Numbered from the stretch's first letter, positions 48,482 through 56,578 are shown. The stretch: 64,000 bases of DNA from JBMDXB01 sp048594975 (GCA_048594975.1 JBMDXQ010000135.1:10638-74637), one strand, 5' to 3'. Notes: a model not told the origin generated them from the letters alone. Numbers and translations: made by a program.

Positions 48482-49684
48482 TCATGCCGCCGGGGCGTCG
48501 AGGTCGGCGTAGATGCGCTCGAGCGCGCGCACCAGCTCGCGCCGCTGCGCCGTGTAGCGCTCCTCGTCGATCGCGCCTGCCGCGTGCTGTCGCTCGAGTT
48601 CCGTGAGCTGCTCGAAGAGACGGTCGCGCCGCGACTGGAGCTGCCGGGTCCGCCCGCCGGTATCGGCGCCGGTGTGCCGTGGCTTTGCTGCCAGCCACGC
48701 GCCCGTCCCGAGGATCATGGTGGCGAGCGCCAGCGCAAGGTTGCGCGGCCAGACCGGAGCAGCCGGGAGTCCGGTCAGCGAGAGCGTGATCGTGTCACCC
48801 GCCTTCAGCGCCGGTCCTTGACCGAGGATGTAGGCCTGCCCTTCGCTCGACATGTCGCGGTGGCTGGCGAACTGCTCGGAGGTGATGTGCATCTCGCCGA
48901 CCCGCTGCATCAGCACCGTCAGCTGCGTCAGCGGCGCGGGCAGCGTCTGCTCCACCGTCATCTCGCGGCGGCGCAGAGGCAGCGTGTACGCGAACTGCAC
49001 GACCGTCTGACCGGGGGCGAACGGCCCCGAGACCGTGACCGTCTTGCCGGCCGCGACCGCCTGCGGGGAGGAGCCCTCGAGCACCGAAACGCGCTCCGCT
49101 GCCCCCGGGAGCTCGAACACGAGCGGCAAGGTCTGCACCGGCGTTTTCAGTCCGTTGAGGATGTGCAGGAGGTTGAAGACGTTCAAGCCGTCTTCTCCCG
49201 GCTCGATGACGAACCGGGACTCGCCCCCGAGCACGACGGTACCCGGCTGCGGCGGCGCTTGCGCCCGCTTCTGGTCCTCGGGCGATGGTTTCGGCGCGTT
49301 GGCATCGGTGGCGACCAGCAGCAGCCGGATGCCGCCACTGCGCGGCACGTCGAACTCCTGCGACTCGAGCCGCTCGCCGTCGACCACGGTTACCGCACGG
49401 ACCCGGCTGCCGGGCGCGACGCCGTTGAACTCGGCGCGGCCGGCCTCGTTCGTCTTCACGGTGATCGGAGCAGCGCCGCCGATCAGATCGACGGGCTGGT
49501 CCGCGACGACGTCCGTGAGCGCGCCGCGGACGACGCGCACCGTGACCGTCCCGGGCGCCGCGTCGCTCACCGGCAGCGGCATGCCCGACATCTGCTTCAC
49601 GTCGGGCATCTGGGCACGCGCGGGAACGGCGAAGGCGACCAGCAGCGCGGCGGCCAGGAACGTCGGGAGGATCGAGCGGATCAT
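48482..49684 (-). CDS. Exported Ig-like protein with C-terminal membrane helix and CcmI-like coil
   Basis: A 400-residue protein. A signal peptide (FAVPARAQ) is followed by a carboxypeptidase-regulatory/Ig-like beta domain (about 45-110, VKTNEAGRAEFNGVAPGSRV) and a second exported beta region. A membrane helix (about 320-340, NLALALATMILGTGAWLAA) leads to a cytoplasmic coil, RLFEQLTELERQHAAGAID then EERYTAQRRELVRAL. This coil resembles the N-terminal segment of CcmI-type assembly factors. ATG 49684 overlaps the upstream stop (ATGA). Its place inside the ccm operon suggests a role in cytochrome c assembly; I do not know a named family. Confidence 0.7.
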   Translation of the reverse strand: MIRSILPTFLAAALLVAFAVPARAQMPDVKQMSGMPLPVSDAAPGTVTVRVVRGALTDVVADQPVDLIGGAAPITVKTNEAGRAEFNGVAPGSRVRAVTVVDGERLESQEFDVPRSGGIRLLLVATDANAPKPSPEDQKRAQAPPQPGTVVLGGESRFVIEPGEDGLNVFNLLHILNGLKTPVQTLPLVFELPGAAERVSVLEGSSPQAVAAGKTVTVSGPFAPGQTVVQFAYTLPLRRREMTVEQTLPAPLTQLTVLMQRVGEMHITSEQFASHRDMSSEGQAYILGQGPALKAGDTITLSLTGLPAAPVWPRNLALALATMILGTGAWLAAKPRHTGADTGGRTRQLQSRRDRLFEQLTELERQHAAGAIDEERYTAQRRELVRALERIYADLDAPAA

Positions 49685-50475
49685 TGCTTCGCGCCGCAGC
49701 TCTTGCAGAACTTCGCGTCCCCGTCGTTCACCGTTCCGCAGGCCGTGCACACGGCTGCCACCGTCGCGACCGCGGCCGCCGGTGCCGTGATGGTGGCCTC
49801 CGTCGGCTGTGCGACAGGGGCGTTGGCGCCGGCAGGGTCGGACCCCGTCTTCTGCAGCCGGGCACGCAGCTCGCGCTCGATCAGCTCGCGATAGCCGGAT
49901 CCGTCCTCGTCGAGCTGCTTCATCAACGCGATCGCGCGCGTCCGCAGCCGCTGCGACATCTGCTCGAAGTCGCCAGTCGACAGCTTCCCCATCGCGCGGT
50001 CAAACTCCAGCTCCTTGATCGAGCGCAGCGCCAGCATCTTTTCGCGTTCCAGCGCGGCGCGCGCCCGCTCGGTGAGCGGCTCGCTGAACATCGTGAGGTC
50101 CGGAGCGGCAAGCGGCGCGAGCATCCGGTAGAACCCCGCCGCGGCGAGTCCGGCCGCGATGATCGTCAGGCTGATCAGAATGAGGTGTTCGGGCGTCGCC
50201 CGGCGGGCGAGCATTACCGCCACGGTCGCGGTCATAAGCGACGCCAGCAGGAAGAAGTGCCACGGGCGGAAGCCTTCTGACGCTTGTGGTTCCGAGGGTT
50301 CCGTGGGTTCTCTGGGTTCTCTCGGTTCACGGCGTCCCCGACGTTCTCGGGTTCCGCGGGAACGCGCGGAACCAGAGCCGCTGGAGCCCGACGAACCAGA
50401 CGAGCCACCGGAACCCGAGGAACCGCGGAACCCCGGAACCGACTTGTTCGCACTAATCCAGGTCGCGGAGCTCAT
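49681..50475 (-). CDS. CcmI-like membrane protein with C-terminal zinc ribbon
   Basis: A 264-residue protein. The N-terminal 60 residues are Gly/Ser then Arg/Glu/Pro-rich and are encoded by a word-like repeat array. Two membrane helices follow (about 71-125). The coil EREKMLALRSIKELEFDRAM and GKLSTGDFEQMSQRLRTRA is close to the CcmI pattern (ALKELEFD...GKLS). The C-terminal zinc ribbon is CTACGTVNDGDAKFCKSCG. ATG 50475 lies 22 nt inside the ccmF-H gene. A downstream start near the first helix is possible. CcmI normally delivers apocytochrome to the heme ligase. Confidence 0.72.
   Translation of the reverse strand: MSSATWISANKSVPGFRGSSGSGGSSGSSGSSGSGSARSRGTRERRGRREPREPREPTEPSEPQASEGFRPWHFFLLASLMTATVAVMLARRATPEHLILISLTIIAAGLAAAGFYRMLAPLAAPDLTMFSEPLTERARAALEREKMLALRSIKELEFDRAMGKLSTGDFEQMSQRLRTRAIALMKQLDEDGSGYRELIERELRARLQKTGSDPAGANAPVAQPTEATITAPAAAVATVAAVCTACGTVNDGDAKFCKSCGAKQ
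50288..50440. repeat. Word-like inverted repeat array 4 (GGTTCC), translated
   Basis: The left side (50288-50357) has about seven GGTTCC/GGTTCT words at 8-10 nt spacing; the right side (50358-50440) has about seven GGAACC/GAACC words, its complement. The whole array lies inside the 5' part of the CcmI-like gene and is read as a Gly-Ser/Arg-Glu-Pro linker. Confidence 0.72.
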
Positions 50476-52939
50476 CGTTCAGTCTCGTTCGCAGTTCGGG
50501 GTCGTCGGTGAGTTCCGCGCCGTTCATGGGTGACTCGCCCGGGCGTTTCGCCCAGCGCCGCGCAATGACCACCGCGCTAGCCAGCCCAACGCCGCCCACG
50601 AGGTAGGGAACCAGCCAGGCGAGGCGATTGAAGCCGCGGTCCGGCGGCGCCATCAGCACCGCCGCGCTCCCCGCCTCCGCGACGAACGCCGCCAGGATCT
50701 GCTCGCGGTTCATGCCGGACGCGATCATCTTCTCCAGTTTCGGCGTCACCTCCTGGAGCCCGTGGCACGTGGGGCCCATCGGGCAGTCACTGACCGATGC
50801 CCTGCAGCCGCAGGGACACATGATCTCGCCCTCGAGCTGCCTCTGCAGCTCGCTCTTCTGCTTGGGCGCCACGCTTTGCTCCCCGGGAACGACGCTCTGG
50901 TCCTGCGCGGCGGCAACAGGCGCGACCGGCAGCAACAGAAGCACCAGCAGCATCGTCGTCGTCACCGAGCCGGCGGGCAATCGAGAGGCGGCAAACGCGT
51001 AGGCGCGCTCGGGCATGAGTGCGATGCCGGTCCCCAGCGCCATGATCCCGAACCCGAACCAGATCCAGTTGACGAGCGGATTGATGGTGATGGTGTAGAC
51101 CGCCTGCTGCGGGCCCGCGTCGTAGCCGGCGAGCACGATGTACAGATCCTCGCCGACGCTTCGCCGGATCGCCGTTTCCGTCGTCGGTTCGTTCTCGCGC
51201 TTGTTGAAGAACCACTTCGCCGGCCGCATCGACCCGATCGCCTTGCCCTCCTCGAATACGCTCACCTGACCGGTGATCATCTGTTTCTGCGAGTCGCTCG
51301 TGACGCGCAGGGCGTCGTGGCGGATGGTGAAGTGTCCCACGGTGACCTGCTGCCCCGGCGTCATCGTCACCTGTTCTTCCTGCTTGAATCCTTCGCCGGC
51401 GAAGCCGAGGAACATCAGGACGATCCCCACGTGGACGATGTAGCCGCCGTAGCGCCGCTTAGAGCGCCCGACGAGGCCGATCATCGCGGTCAGGATGTCC
51501 GTGCCGGTGGCGCCGCGCCGCACCTTCGCCCCGCGGATGAACTCCTGCGCGATGGTCGTGAACGTGAAGGCGCAGAGGGCGAAGCAGATGCCGGAACTCC
51601 AGACGCGCACGCCGAGCGCCACGAGCGCCCCGGCGGTCGTCAGCGAGAACACGACCGGCCAGAGGAACTGGTGGACCAGGTTGGAGACCGTCGACTTCCG
51701 CCACGCGAGCAGCGGCCCGATGCCGGTCAGCAGCAGCAGGATCAGGCCGATCGGCAGCATCCACTTGTTGAAGAACGGCGGGCCGACCGTCAGGCGCTCG
51801 CCGCGGACCGCCTCGCTGAGCGTCGGGAACATCGTCGCGAAGAGGACGAACAGCGCCGAGAACAGCAGGATCCAGTTGTTGGCGAGGAACGCCGCCTCGC
51901 GTGAGACCCAGGAGTCGAGCTCATTGCGGGATTTCAGGATCGGCAGGCGGTAGACCACGAACCCGAAGCTCACGGTGACGATGAGCACCATGAAGATCGT
52001 GAACAGCCGCGCCAACTGCGGGTCCTCGCCGAAGGCGTGGACCGACTGGACGATGCCCGAGCGCGTCATGAAGGTGCCGAAGATCGTCAGGAAGAACGTC
52101 GTGATGACGAGCGTGACGTTCCAGACGCGCAGCATACCGCGGCGCTCCTGGACGGTCACGGAATGGAGAAATGCCGTCGCCGTGAACCACGGCAGCAGGC
52201 CGGCGTTCTCGACCGGGTCCCATCCCCAGTAGCCCCCCCAGCCGAGTTCCTCGTACGCCCAAAGCATCCCGAGGGTCAGCCCGAAGGTCAGAAACAGCCA
52301 CCCGGTCATGGTCCAGACCCGAACCGCCCGCAGCCAGGCCTCGTCGAGGTGGCCGGTAATGAGCGCCGCCATCCCGAAGGCGAACGGGATCGTCATCGCC
52401 ACGAACCCGATGTAGAGCGATGGCGGGTGAATCGCCATGTAGAAGTTCTGGAGCAACGGCGTGAGCCCGCGCCCGTCCGCCGGTGGCGTCAGCGAGGTCG
52501 AGAACGGGTTGTTGTGGATCACCATCAGGAAGATGAAGAACATCTGCGTGACGGCGATCGTGGCCACGACGTACGGGATCAGCTCGCGGTGGCGCTCGCG
52601 ATTGATGTAGACCGCCACCGCGCCGAAAATCGACAGCAGGAACACCCAGAACAGCAGCGAGCCGTCGAGCCCGCCCCAGTAGGCGGCGATCTTGTAGGCG
52701 AGCGGCAGCTCCGCGTCGGAGTACCGCTGCACGTACTTGATCGCGTAGTTGTTGGTGACGAAGGCGTGGACGATGATCCCGGACGCCACCGTCATGAGAG
52801 CGGCAACGAAGTAGAACGCGCCGACGCCGCTCTCGACCAGGCGCCAGGACCGCCGGCGCGCGCCCGCGACCGAGGCGGCAATCGCGTAGGCGCAGGCGAC
52901 GAACCCCCCGAGCAGGATGAAGGTACCGAGGGCGGGCAT
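50453..52939 (-). CDS. ccmF: CcmF-CcmH fusion: cytochrome c heme lyase
   Basis: An 828-residue protein. Residues 1 to about 640 are CcmF with some fifteen membrane helices, the heme-binding WGGYWGWDPVENAGLLPWF and conserved external His (NNPF, AIHPPSLY). After a further signal-like helix (about 665-685) a CcmH domain follows, with EIMCPCGCRASVSDCPMG in place of the usual LRCxxCQ, and a membrane helix near 790. CcmF/CcmH ligate heme to apocytochrome c. The fusion and the extra Cys residues are unusual. ATG 52939 is 1 nt from the ccmE stop. Confidence 0.88.
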   Translation of the reverse strand: MPALGTFILLGGFVACAYAIAASVAGARRRSWRLVESGVGAFYFVAALMTVASGIIVHAFVTNNYAIKYVQRYSDAELPLAYKIAAYWGGLDGSLLFWVFLLSIFGAVAVYINRERHRELIPYVVATIAVTQMFFIFLMVIHNNPFSTSLTPPADGRGLTPLLQNFYMAIHPPSLYIGFVAMTIPFAFGMAALITGHLDEAWLRAVRVWTMTGWLFLTFGLTLGMLWAYEELGWGGYWGWDPVENAGLLPWFTATAFLHSVTVQERRGMLRVWNVTLVITTFFLTIFGTFMTRSGIVQSVHAFGEDPQLARLFTIFMVLIVTVSFGFVVYRLPILKSRNELDSWVSREAAFLANNWILLFSALFVLFATMFPTLSEAVRGERLTVGPPFFNKWMLPIGLILLLLTGIGPLLAWRKSTVSNLVHQFLWPVVFSLTTAGALVALGVRVWSSGICFALCAFTFTTIAQEFIRGAKVRRGATGTDILTAMIGLVGRSKRRYGGYIVHVGIVLMFLGFAGEGFKQEEQVTMTPGQQVTVGHFTIRHDALRVTSDSQKQMITGQVSVFEEGKAIGSMRPAKWFFNKRENEPTTETAIRRSVGEDLYIVLAGYDAGPQQAVYTITINPLVNWIWFGFGIMALGTGIALMPERAYAFAASRLPAGSVTTTMLLVLLLLPVAPVAAAQDQSVVPGEQSVAPKQKSELQRQLEGEIMCPCGCRASVSDCPMGPTCHGLQEVTPKLEKMIASGMNREQILAAFVAEAGSAAVLMAPPDRGFNRLAWLVPYLVGGVGLASAVVIARRWAKRPGESPMNGAELTDDPELRTRLNDELRDLD

Positions 52940-52940
52940 C

Positions 52941-53357
52941 TCAGCGTCCCGCCGTTCCGGCGGTCTTCGCCTCGTACTTGGACGGGCACTTGGCCATGAT
53001 GCCGTTGCGGGCGTCCACCTTGAACCCGTCGGGCCCGAGCGTCCCCTTCATGACGACCTCCGCGCCGTCCTTGAAGTTGTCCGGCACGACCCCCGTGTAA
53101 GTGGCGGTGACGACGTGGCCGTTGTTCTGGACCTTGAAGCGGTAATCGAGCGTGCCGGGCCGCTTCTCGATGGACCTGTCGACCACGTGCCCGTGCAGCT
53201 GGAGACGCTTGCCGTGCCACGCAGCCGGCTCGGACATCACCTCGTCCACGTGCTTGTAATACTCCGTACCCTCGCTGAGGCTCGTGTAGAGCAGCCCGGA
53301 CAGGGCCGCCAACAGGACGGTGGTGGTCGCGGCGATCTTGATAGGTTTAGCTTTCAT
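52941..53357 (-). CDS. ccmE: Heme chaperone CcmE, CxxxY type
   Basis: A 138-residue membrane-anchored OB-fold protein. The N-terminal anchor is IAATTTVLLAALSGLLYTS; beta strands include LQLHGHVVDRSI, TATYTGVVPDNFKDGAEVV and MKGTLGPDGFKVDA. In E. coli the heme-binding residue is His in HxxxY. Here the motif is AKCPSKYEAK with Cys about 124 and Tyr about 128. CxxxY CcmE proteins are known from archaea and some Deltaproteobacteria. It opens the ccm operon, 30 nt after maf. Confidence 0.9.
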   Translation of the reverse strand: MKAKPIKIAATTTVLLAALSGLLYTSLSEGTEYYKHVDEVMSEPAAWHGKRLQLHGHVVDRSIEKRPGTLDYRFKVQNNGHVVTATYTGVVPDNFKDGAEVVMKGTLGPDGFKVDARNGIMAKCPSKYEAKTAGTAGR

Positions 53358-53386
53358 AAGGACTTAGCGGGGCGAAGAGACCATCA

Positions 53387-53959
53387 TCAGGATACCACTT
53401 CGCCCAGTTCCTTGAGCAGCCGGTAGACGGTGGCAATCGGCAGCCCCACCACGTTCGACCACGAACCCTCTATCCAGTCGACGAAGCGCGCGGCGTGACC
53501 CTGGATTGCGTAGCCGCCCGCCTTCCCCTCGGGCTCCCCGGTGGCGAGGTACCACGTTATTTCAGAGTCGCTGAGCGGCAAAAGGTGTACCCGCGTTTCC
53601 ACCACCGCAGACACTTCGCGGCCGTCCCTGCAGAGGACGACGGCGGTGAGGACGCTGTGAACCGCGCCGGAGAGCCGTTTCAGCATGCGCGCCGCGTCGG
53701 AGTCATCGACTGGTTTACCCAGGATCTCGCCGTCTGACACCACAACCGTATCGGCGGCAAGTACCGTGATGCCGGGTTTCCGGCACTCTGCCGCGGCCGC
53801 CCGAGCCTTGGCCCGTGCGACCCGAAGGGCGTAGTCGGTGGGGCTTTCCTCGGAAAGCGGCGTCTCGTCGACCTCGGCCGGATCCACATCGAAAACAAAG
53901 CCGGCAGCGGCGAGCAGGTCGGCGCGGCGCGGCGAGGCTGACGCGAGCAGGAGGGCCAT
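53387..53959 (-). CDS. maf: Maf-family nucleotide pyrophosphatase
   Basis: A 190-residue protein with the N-terminal LLASASPRRADLLAAAG (SxSPRR), the catalytic-region VLAADTVVV (Asp) and YAIQGHAARFVDWIEGSWSN near the end. Maf proteins hydrolyse modified or canonical nucleoside triphosphates to monophosphates (house-cleaning) and are linked to septum formation control. It shares the strand with ccmE and may head the transcript; a TATCAT-like -10 lies just upstream of ATG 53959. Confidence 0.9.
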   Translation of the reverse strand: MALLLASASPRRADLLAAAGFVFDVDPAEVDETPLSEESPTDYALRVARAKARAAAAECRKPGITVLAADTVVVSDGEILGKPVDDSDAARMLKRLSGAVHSVLTAVVLCRDGREVSAVVETRVHLLPLSDSEITWYLATGEPEGKAGGYAIQGHAARFVDWIEGSWSNVVGLPIATVYRLLKELGEVVS

Positions 53960-54097
53960 GGACCGGATGATAGTATCGAGGCTCGAGCGTCGAATACGCT
54001 TGCATCATCCGTTGGCCCCGAACGTTGCGGCTCCGCCGAGCGAATCAAGGCGGCAAGCCCGAAGGTCGCGCGAAGGAGCCGAGGCGGTCCGGAACCC

Positions 54098-54370
54098 ATG
54101 GAGTCCATCCACCAGTTCGCGCCAGGCGTACTCGCGGAAATCATCCGGCGCCAGCCGCCGTCCAAGGCAAAGACCGGTTTCGCCTGGCAGCTCGCCGTCG
54201 GGCCGGCGCTGGCGCGCGTGACAACGGTCGCGCTGGGTGGCGATGGGGTGCTCTTCGTCGTCGCGCGCGACGAGCGCTGGCGCGCCGAGATCGCGCGCGC
54301 CCAGGACGTGATCCTGGCCAGGCTGCGACAGCTGCTCGGCCCCGACTCGGTCCGGAGAATCCGTATGTGA
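54098..54370 (+). CDS. DUF721 (DciA-like) protein
   Basis: A 90-residue protein. The pattern FAWQLAVGPALARVTTVALG then VLFVVARDERWRAEIARAQD and ILARLRQLLGPDSVRRIRM matches the W-x(2-3)-VG-x-x-L-x-x-x-T ... L-x-V-x-x-x-x-x-x-W-x-x-x-L pattern of DUF721. DciA loads the replicative helicase in bacteria lacking DnaC, but this short version has only the core and no long helical arm. The start is ATG 54098. It is divergent from maf. Confidence 0.7.
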   Translation: MESIHQFAPGVLAEIIRRQPPSKAKTGFAWQLAVGPALARVTTVALGGDGVLFVVARDERWRAEIARAQDVILARLRQLLGPDSVRRIRM

Positions 54371-54381
54371 CGCCGGAGCCT

Positions 54382-54418
54382 TCGCGACGGCACGCTCGCG
54401 ACGGATCGTTCGCGACGG
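54382..54418. promoter_or_regulatory. Three TCGCGACGG direct repeats, 14-bp period
   Basis: TCGCGACGG occurs at 54382-54390, 54396-54404 and 54410-54418, starting exactly 14 bp apart and containing the palindrome TCGCGA. It is located about 90-125 nt upstream of the thiolase ATG. It may be an operator; the cognate regulator is not in the window. Confidence 0.45.
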
Positions 54419-54479
54419 TCGGGAGAGGGTTGGTTCGTGCGTCGCCCGGAACGTCAGTGCCGGCCGACTTCATCCGGGA

Positions 54480-54507
54480 AGGCGGGACGAGCCCGCCGAG
54501 GGTTTTC
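54480..54507 (+). terminator. Attenuator-like hairpin before thiolase
   Basis: GGCGGG-ACGA-GCCCGCC is followed by GAGGGTTTTCT immediately before ATG 54509. A stem plus T-run in the leader could act as an attenuator or end the upstream transcript; GAGGG may double as ribosome-binding site. Confidence 0.4.
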
Positions 54508-54508
54508 T

Positions 54509-55687
54509 ATGCGTGAATCCGTCATCATCTCCGCCGTTCGCACTCCCACCGGCAAGTTCCTCGGAGCCCTCAAAGACCTCACGGCTCCCCAGCTCGGCGC
54601 GCTCGTCGTGCGCGAGGCGGTCGCACGCGCCGGCATCGACCCGGCGAGCGTCGACGAATGCATCATGGGCAACGTGATCCAGGCCGGGAACGGCCAGAAC
54701 CCGGCGCGGCAGGCGGCGCTGAACGGCGGCCTGCGCGAGCACGTCGCGGCGTTGACCATCAACAAGGTCTGTGGCTCCGGGCTCAAGGCGGTGATGCTCG
54801 CCGCGCAGGGCATCGCCACCGGCGACATCGACATCGCCGTTGCCGGTGGGATGGAGTCGATGAGCAGCGCCCCCTACCTGCTGCCCCGGGTCCGTGAGGG
54901 CCTGCGAATGGGGAACGGCACGGTCGTCGACTCGATGATCCAGGACGGCCTCTGGTGCGCTTTCGAGAACTGCCACATGGGCCTGTCGGGCGAGGTCGTG
55001 GCCGACATGTACCATGTCAGCCGGCCCGAGCAGGACAGCTACGCAGCCGAGAGCCATCGCAAGGCGGCCCGTGCCACGCGCGAAGGCTGGTTCAAGGACG
55101 AGATCCTGCCGGTTTCGATTCCGCAGAAGAGGGGCAATCCCGTGGTCGTCGATCGTGACGAGGCAATCCGCGAGGACACCACGGCAGAGGCGCTCGGCAA
55201 CCTGAAACCCGCATTCAGGAACGACGGCTCCGTCACGGCGGGCAACGCTCCCGGCGTGAACGATGCCGCGGCGGCCGTCGTGGTCATGGCCGCGGAGAAG
55301 GCGAAGACGCTCGGCCGGACGCCGATGACGCGCATCGTCGGCCAGGCGACGTCCGGCCTGGCGCCCAAGCTGGTGATGATGACGCCGGTCGAGGCCGTCC
55401 GGAAGGTGGCGCAGAAGGTCGGCTGGGAGCTGAAGGACGTCGACCTGTTCGAGATCAACGAGGCCTTCTCCGTGCAGGCCGTTGCCGTGATGCGCGAGCT
55501 GGGGATCGATCCGGTGCGGGTCAACGTGCACGGCGGCGCGGTGGCGCTCGGCCACCCGATCGGGGCGAGCGGCGCGCGGATCCTGACCACGCTCCTCTAC
55601 GCGATGAGGCGCCGCAGCGCGAGGCGCGGCATTGCCGCGCTGTGCCTCGGCGGCGGCAACGGCGTGGCGCTGGCCGTGGAGATGTAG
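54509..55687 (+). CDS. Acetyl-CoA acetyltransferase (thiolase)
   Basis: A 392-residue thiolase. The nucleophilic Cys is in INKVCGSGLKAVML (about 85-98). NEAFSVQAVAVM, GGAVALGHPIGASGARI (catalytic His) and CLGGGNGVALAVEM (second Cys) are all intact. It condenses or cleaves acetyl-CoA/acetoacetyl-CoA in fatty acid, polyhydroxybutyrate or butyrate-type metabolism. A 3-hydroxyacyl-CoA dehydrogenase lies about 4.3 kb downstream. Start ATG 54509. Confidence 0.93.
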   Translation: MRESVIISAVRTPTGKFLGALKDLTAPQLGALVVREAVARAGIDPASVDECIMGNVIQAGNGQNPARQAALNGGLREHVAALTINKVCGSGLKAVMLAAQGIATGDIDIAVAGGMESMSSAPYLLPRVREGLRMGNGTVVDSMIQDGLWCAFENCHMGLSGEVVADMYHVSRPEQDSYAAESHRKAARATREGWFKDEILPVSIPQKRGNPVVVDRDEAIREDTTAEALGNLKPAFRNDGSVTAGNAPGVNDAAAAVVVMAAEKAKTLGRTPMTRIVGQATSGLAPKLVMMTPVEAVRKVAQKVGWELKDVDLFEINEAFSVQAVAVMRELGIDPVRVNVHGGAVALGHPIGASGARILTTLLYAMRRRSARRGIAALCLGGGNGVALAVEM

Positions 55688-55703
55688 GCCCCTTGAGGGG
55701 GCC
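55685..55703 (+). terminator. Terminator of the thiolase gene, overlapping its stop codon
   Basis: GGCCCCT-TGA-GGGGGCC (55687-55703) begins at the last base of the TAG stop. A strong stem, but no T-run follows. Confidence 0.55.
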
Positions 55704-55873
55704 GCAAACCCGTCGATTCATTCCGTCCGCGAAATCCGCGCCAGGTCGATCCCTTCGGCCCTGAACGCAGGCGTGCGCTGAACGACGCGACCGCGTCAAC
55801 CGGCATCTGCAGGAATATCCTGGCAGCCTCGACGGTCTAAGCTGCCCGAAAGGCGATCCCGAAAGGAACATCC

Positions 55874-56536
55874 ATGCACAGGAACGTGTGGTTACTCGTC
55901 GTCTCCAGCTTCACCATCGGGGCCGCGTCGCTGGCGCTCGGTAGCCAGGAGAGCAACCTGGACGCGCGCGTCAAGAGATTTCTCGACGACACTCGCGGCC
56001 AGTGGCAGGACATGAACGTCCCGGAGGTCGACGGCCGGACGCTCCACGACCTCATCCTCAAGCACAAGTACACCCGTGCCCTCGAGATCGGAACATCCAC
56101 CGGTCACTCGGGCATCTGGATCGCCTGGGCGCTGAGCAAGACCGGCGGGAAGCTCATCACGATCGACATCGATGAGCGCCGCCATCGCGAGGCGGTGAGG
56201 AACTTCGAGGCGGCCGGCGTCGCCAGGTACATCGACGCGCGCCTCGGCGATGCGCACGCGATCGTCCCGGCACTCGATGGTCCCTTCGACTTCGTGTTCA
56301 GCGACGCCGACAAGGACTGGTACAAGAACTACCTCGTCGCGCTGCTTCCGAAACTGACCGACGGCGGCTGCTACGTCACGCACAATGTGTCGGACGGGCG
56401 CGGGCGCGGCCGGGGGCGCGGCAGGCGCGACGACTACTACGAGTTCCTCCTCGCGCAACCCAACCTGGAGACCACGATGGACAATCTCGGCGCCGGGATG
56501 TCGATCAGCTGCAAAACGAAGGGCCCCGCCGGGTAG
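55874..56536 (+). CDS. O-methyltransferase-like protein with N-terminal signal sequence
   Basis: A 220-residue protein. The first 24 residues (MHRNVWLLVVSSFTIGAASL...) look like a signal peptide. The rest is a catechol O-methyltransferase/caffeoyl-CoA-type fold: ALEIGTSTGHSGIWIAWAL (motif I), ITIDIDERRH, GPFDFVFSDADKDWYKNYL (metal-site Asp) and GGCYVTHNVSD. An RGRGRGRGR insertion (about 176-184) breaks the last part. SAM is not known to be available outside the cytoplasm, so export is puzzling; the segment may instead be a membrane anchor. AAAGGA precedes ATG 55874. Confidence 0.78.
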   Translation: MHRNVWLLVVSSFTIGAASLALGSQESNLDARVKRFLDDTRGQWQDMNVPEVDGRTLHDLILKHKYTRALEIGTSTGHSGIWIAWALSKTGGKLITIDIDERRHREAVRNFEAAGVARYIDARLGDAHAIVPALDGPFDFVFSDADKDWYKNYLVALLPKLTDGGCYVTHNVSDGRGRGRGRGRRDDYYEFLLAQPNLETTMDNLGAGMSISCKTKGPAG

Positions 56537-56549
56537 CCTTGAAAAGGCT
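56534..56549 (+). terminator. Small hairpin overlapping the methyltransferase stop
   Basis: AGCCTT-GAA-AAGGCT (56535-56549) includes two bases of the TAG stop. A short 6-bp stem without a T-tract. Confidence 0.4.
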
Positions 56550-56578
56550 GCGCCTGCAGCCCGTCAGGCGGCCGGTTG

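Noticed and set aside
45421..50440. CRISPR array
   Set aside because: Words are 6-11 bp, degenerate and mostly contiguous, without constant-length unique spacers, and no cas gene is present.
52941..53357. Broken ccmE lacking its heme-binding His
   Set aside because: The Cys replacing His keeps the x3-Tyr spacing of known CxxxY-type CcmE proteins, and the rest of the gene and operon is intact.
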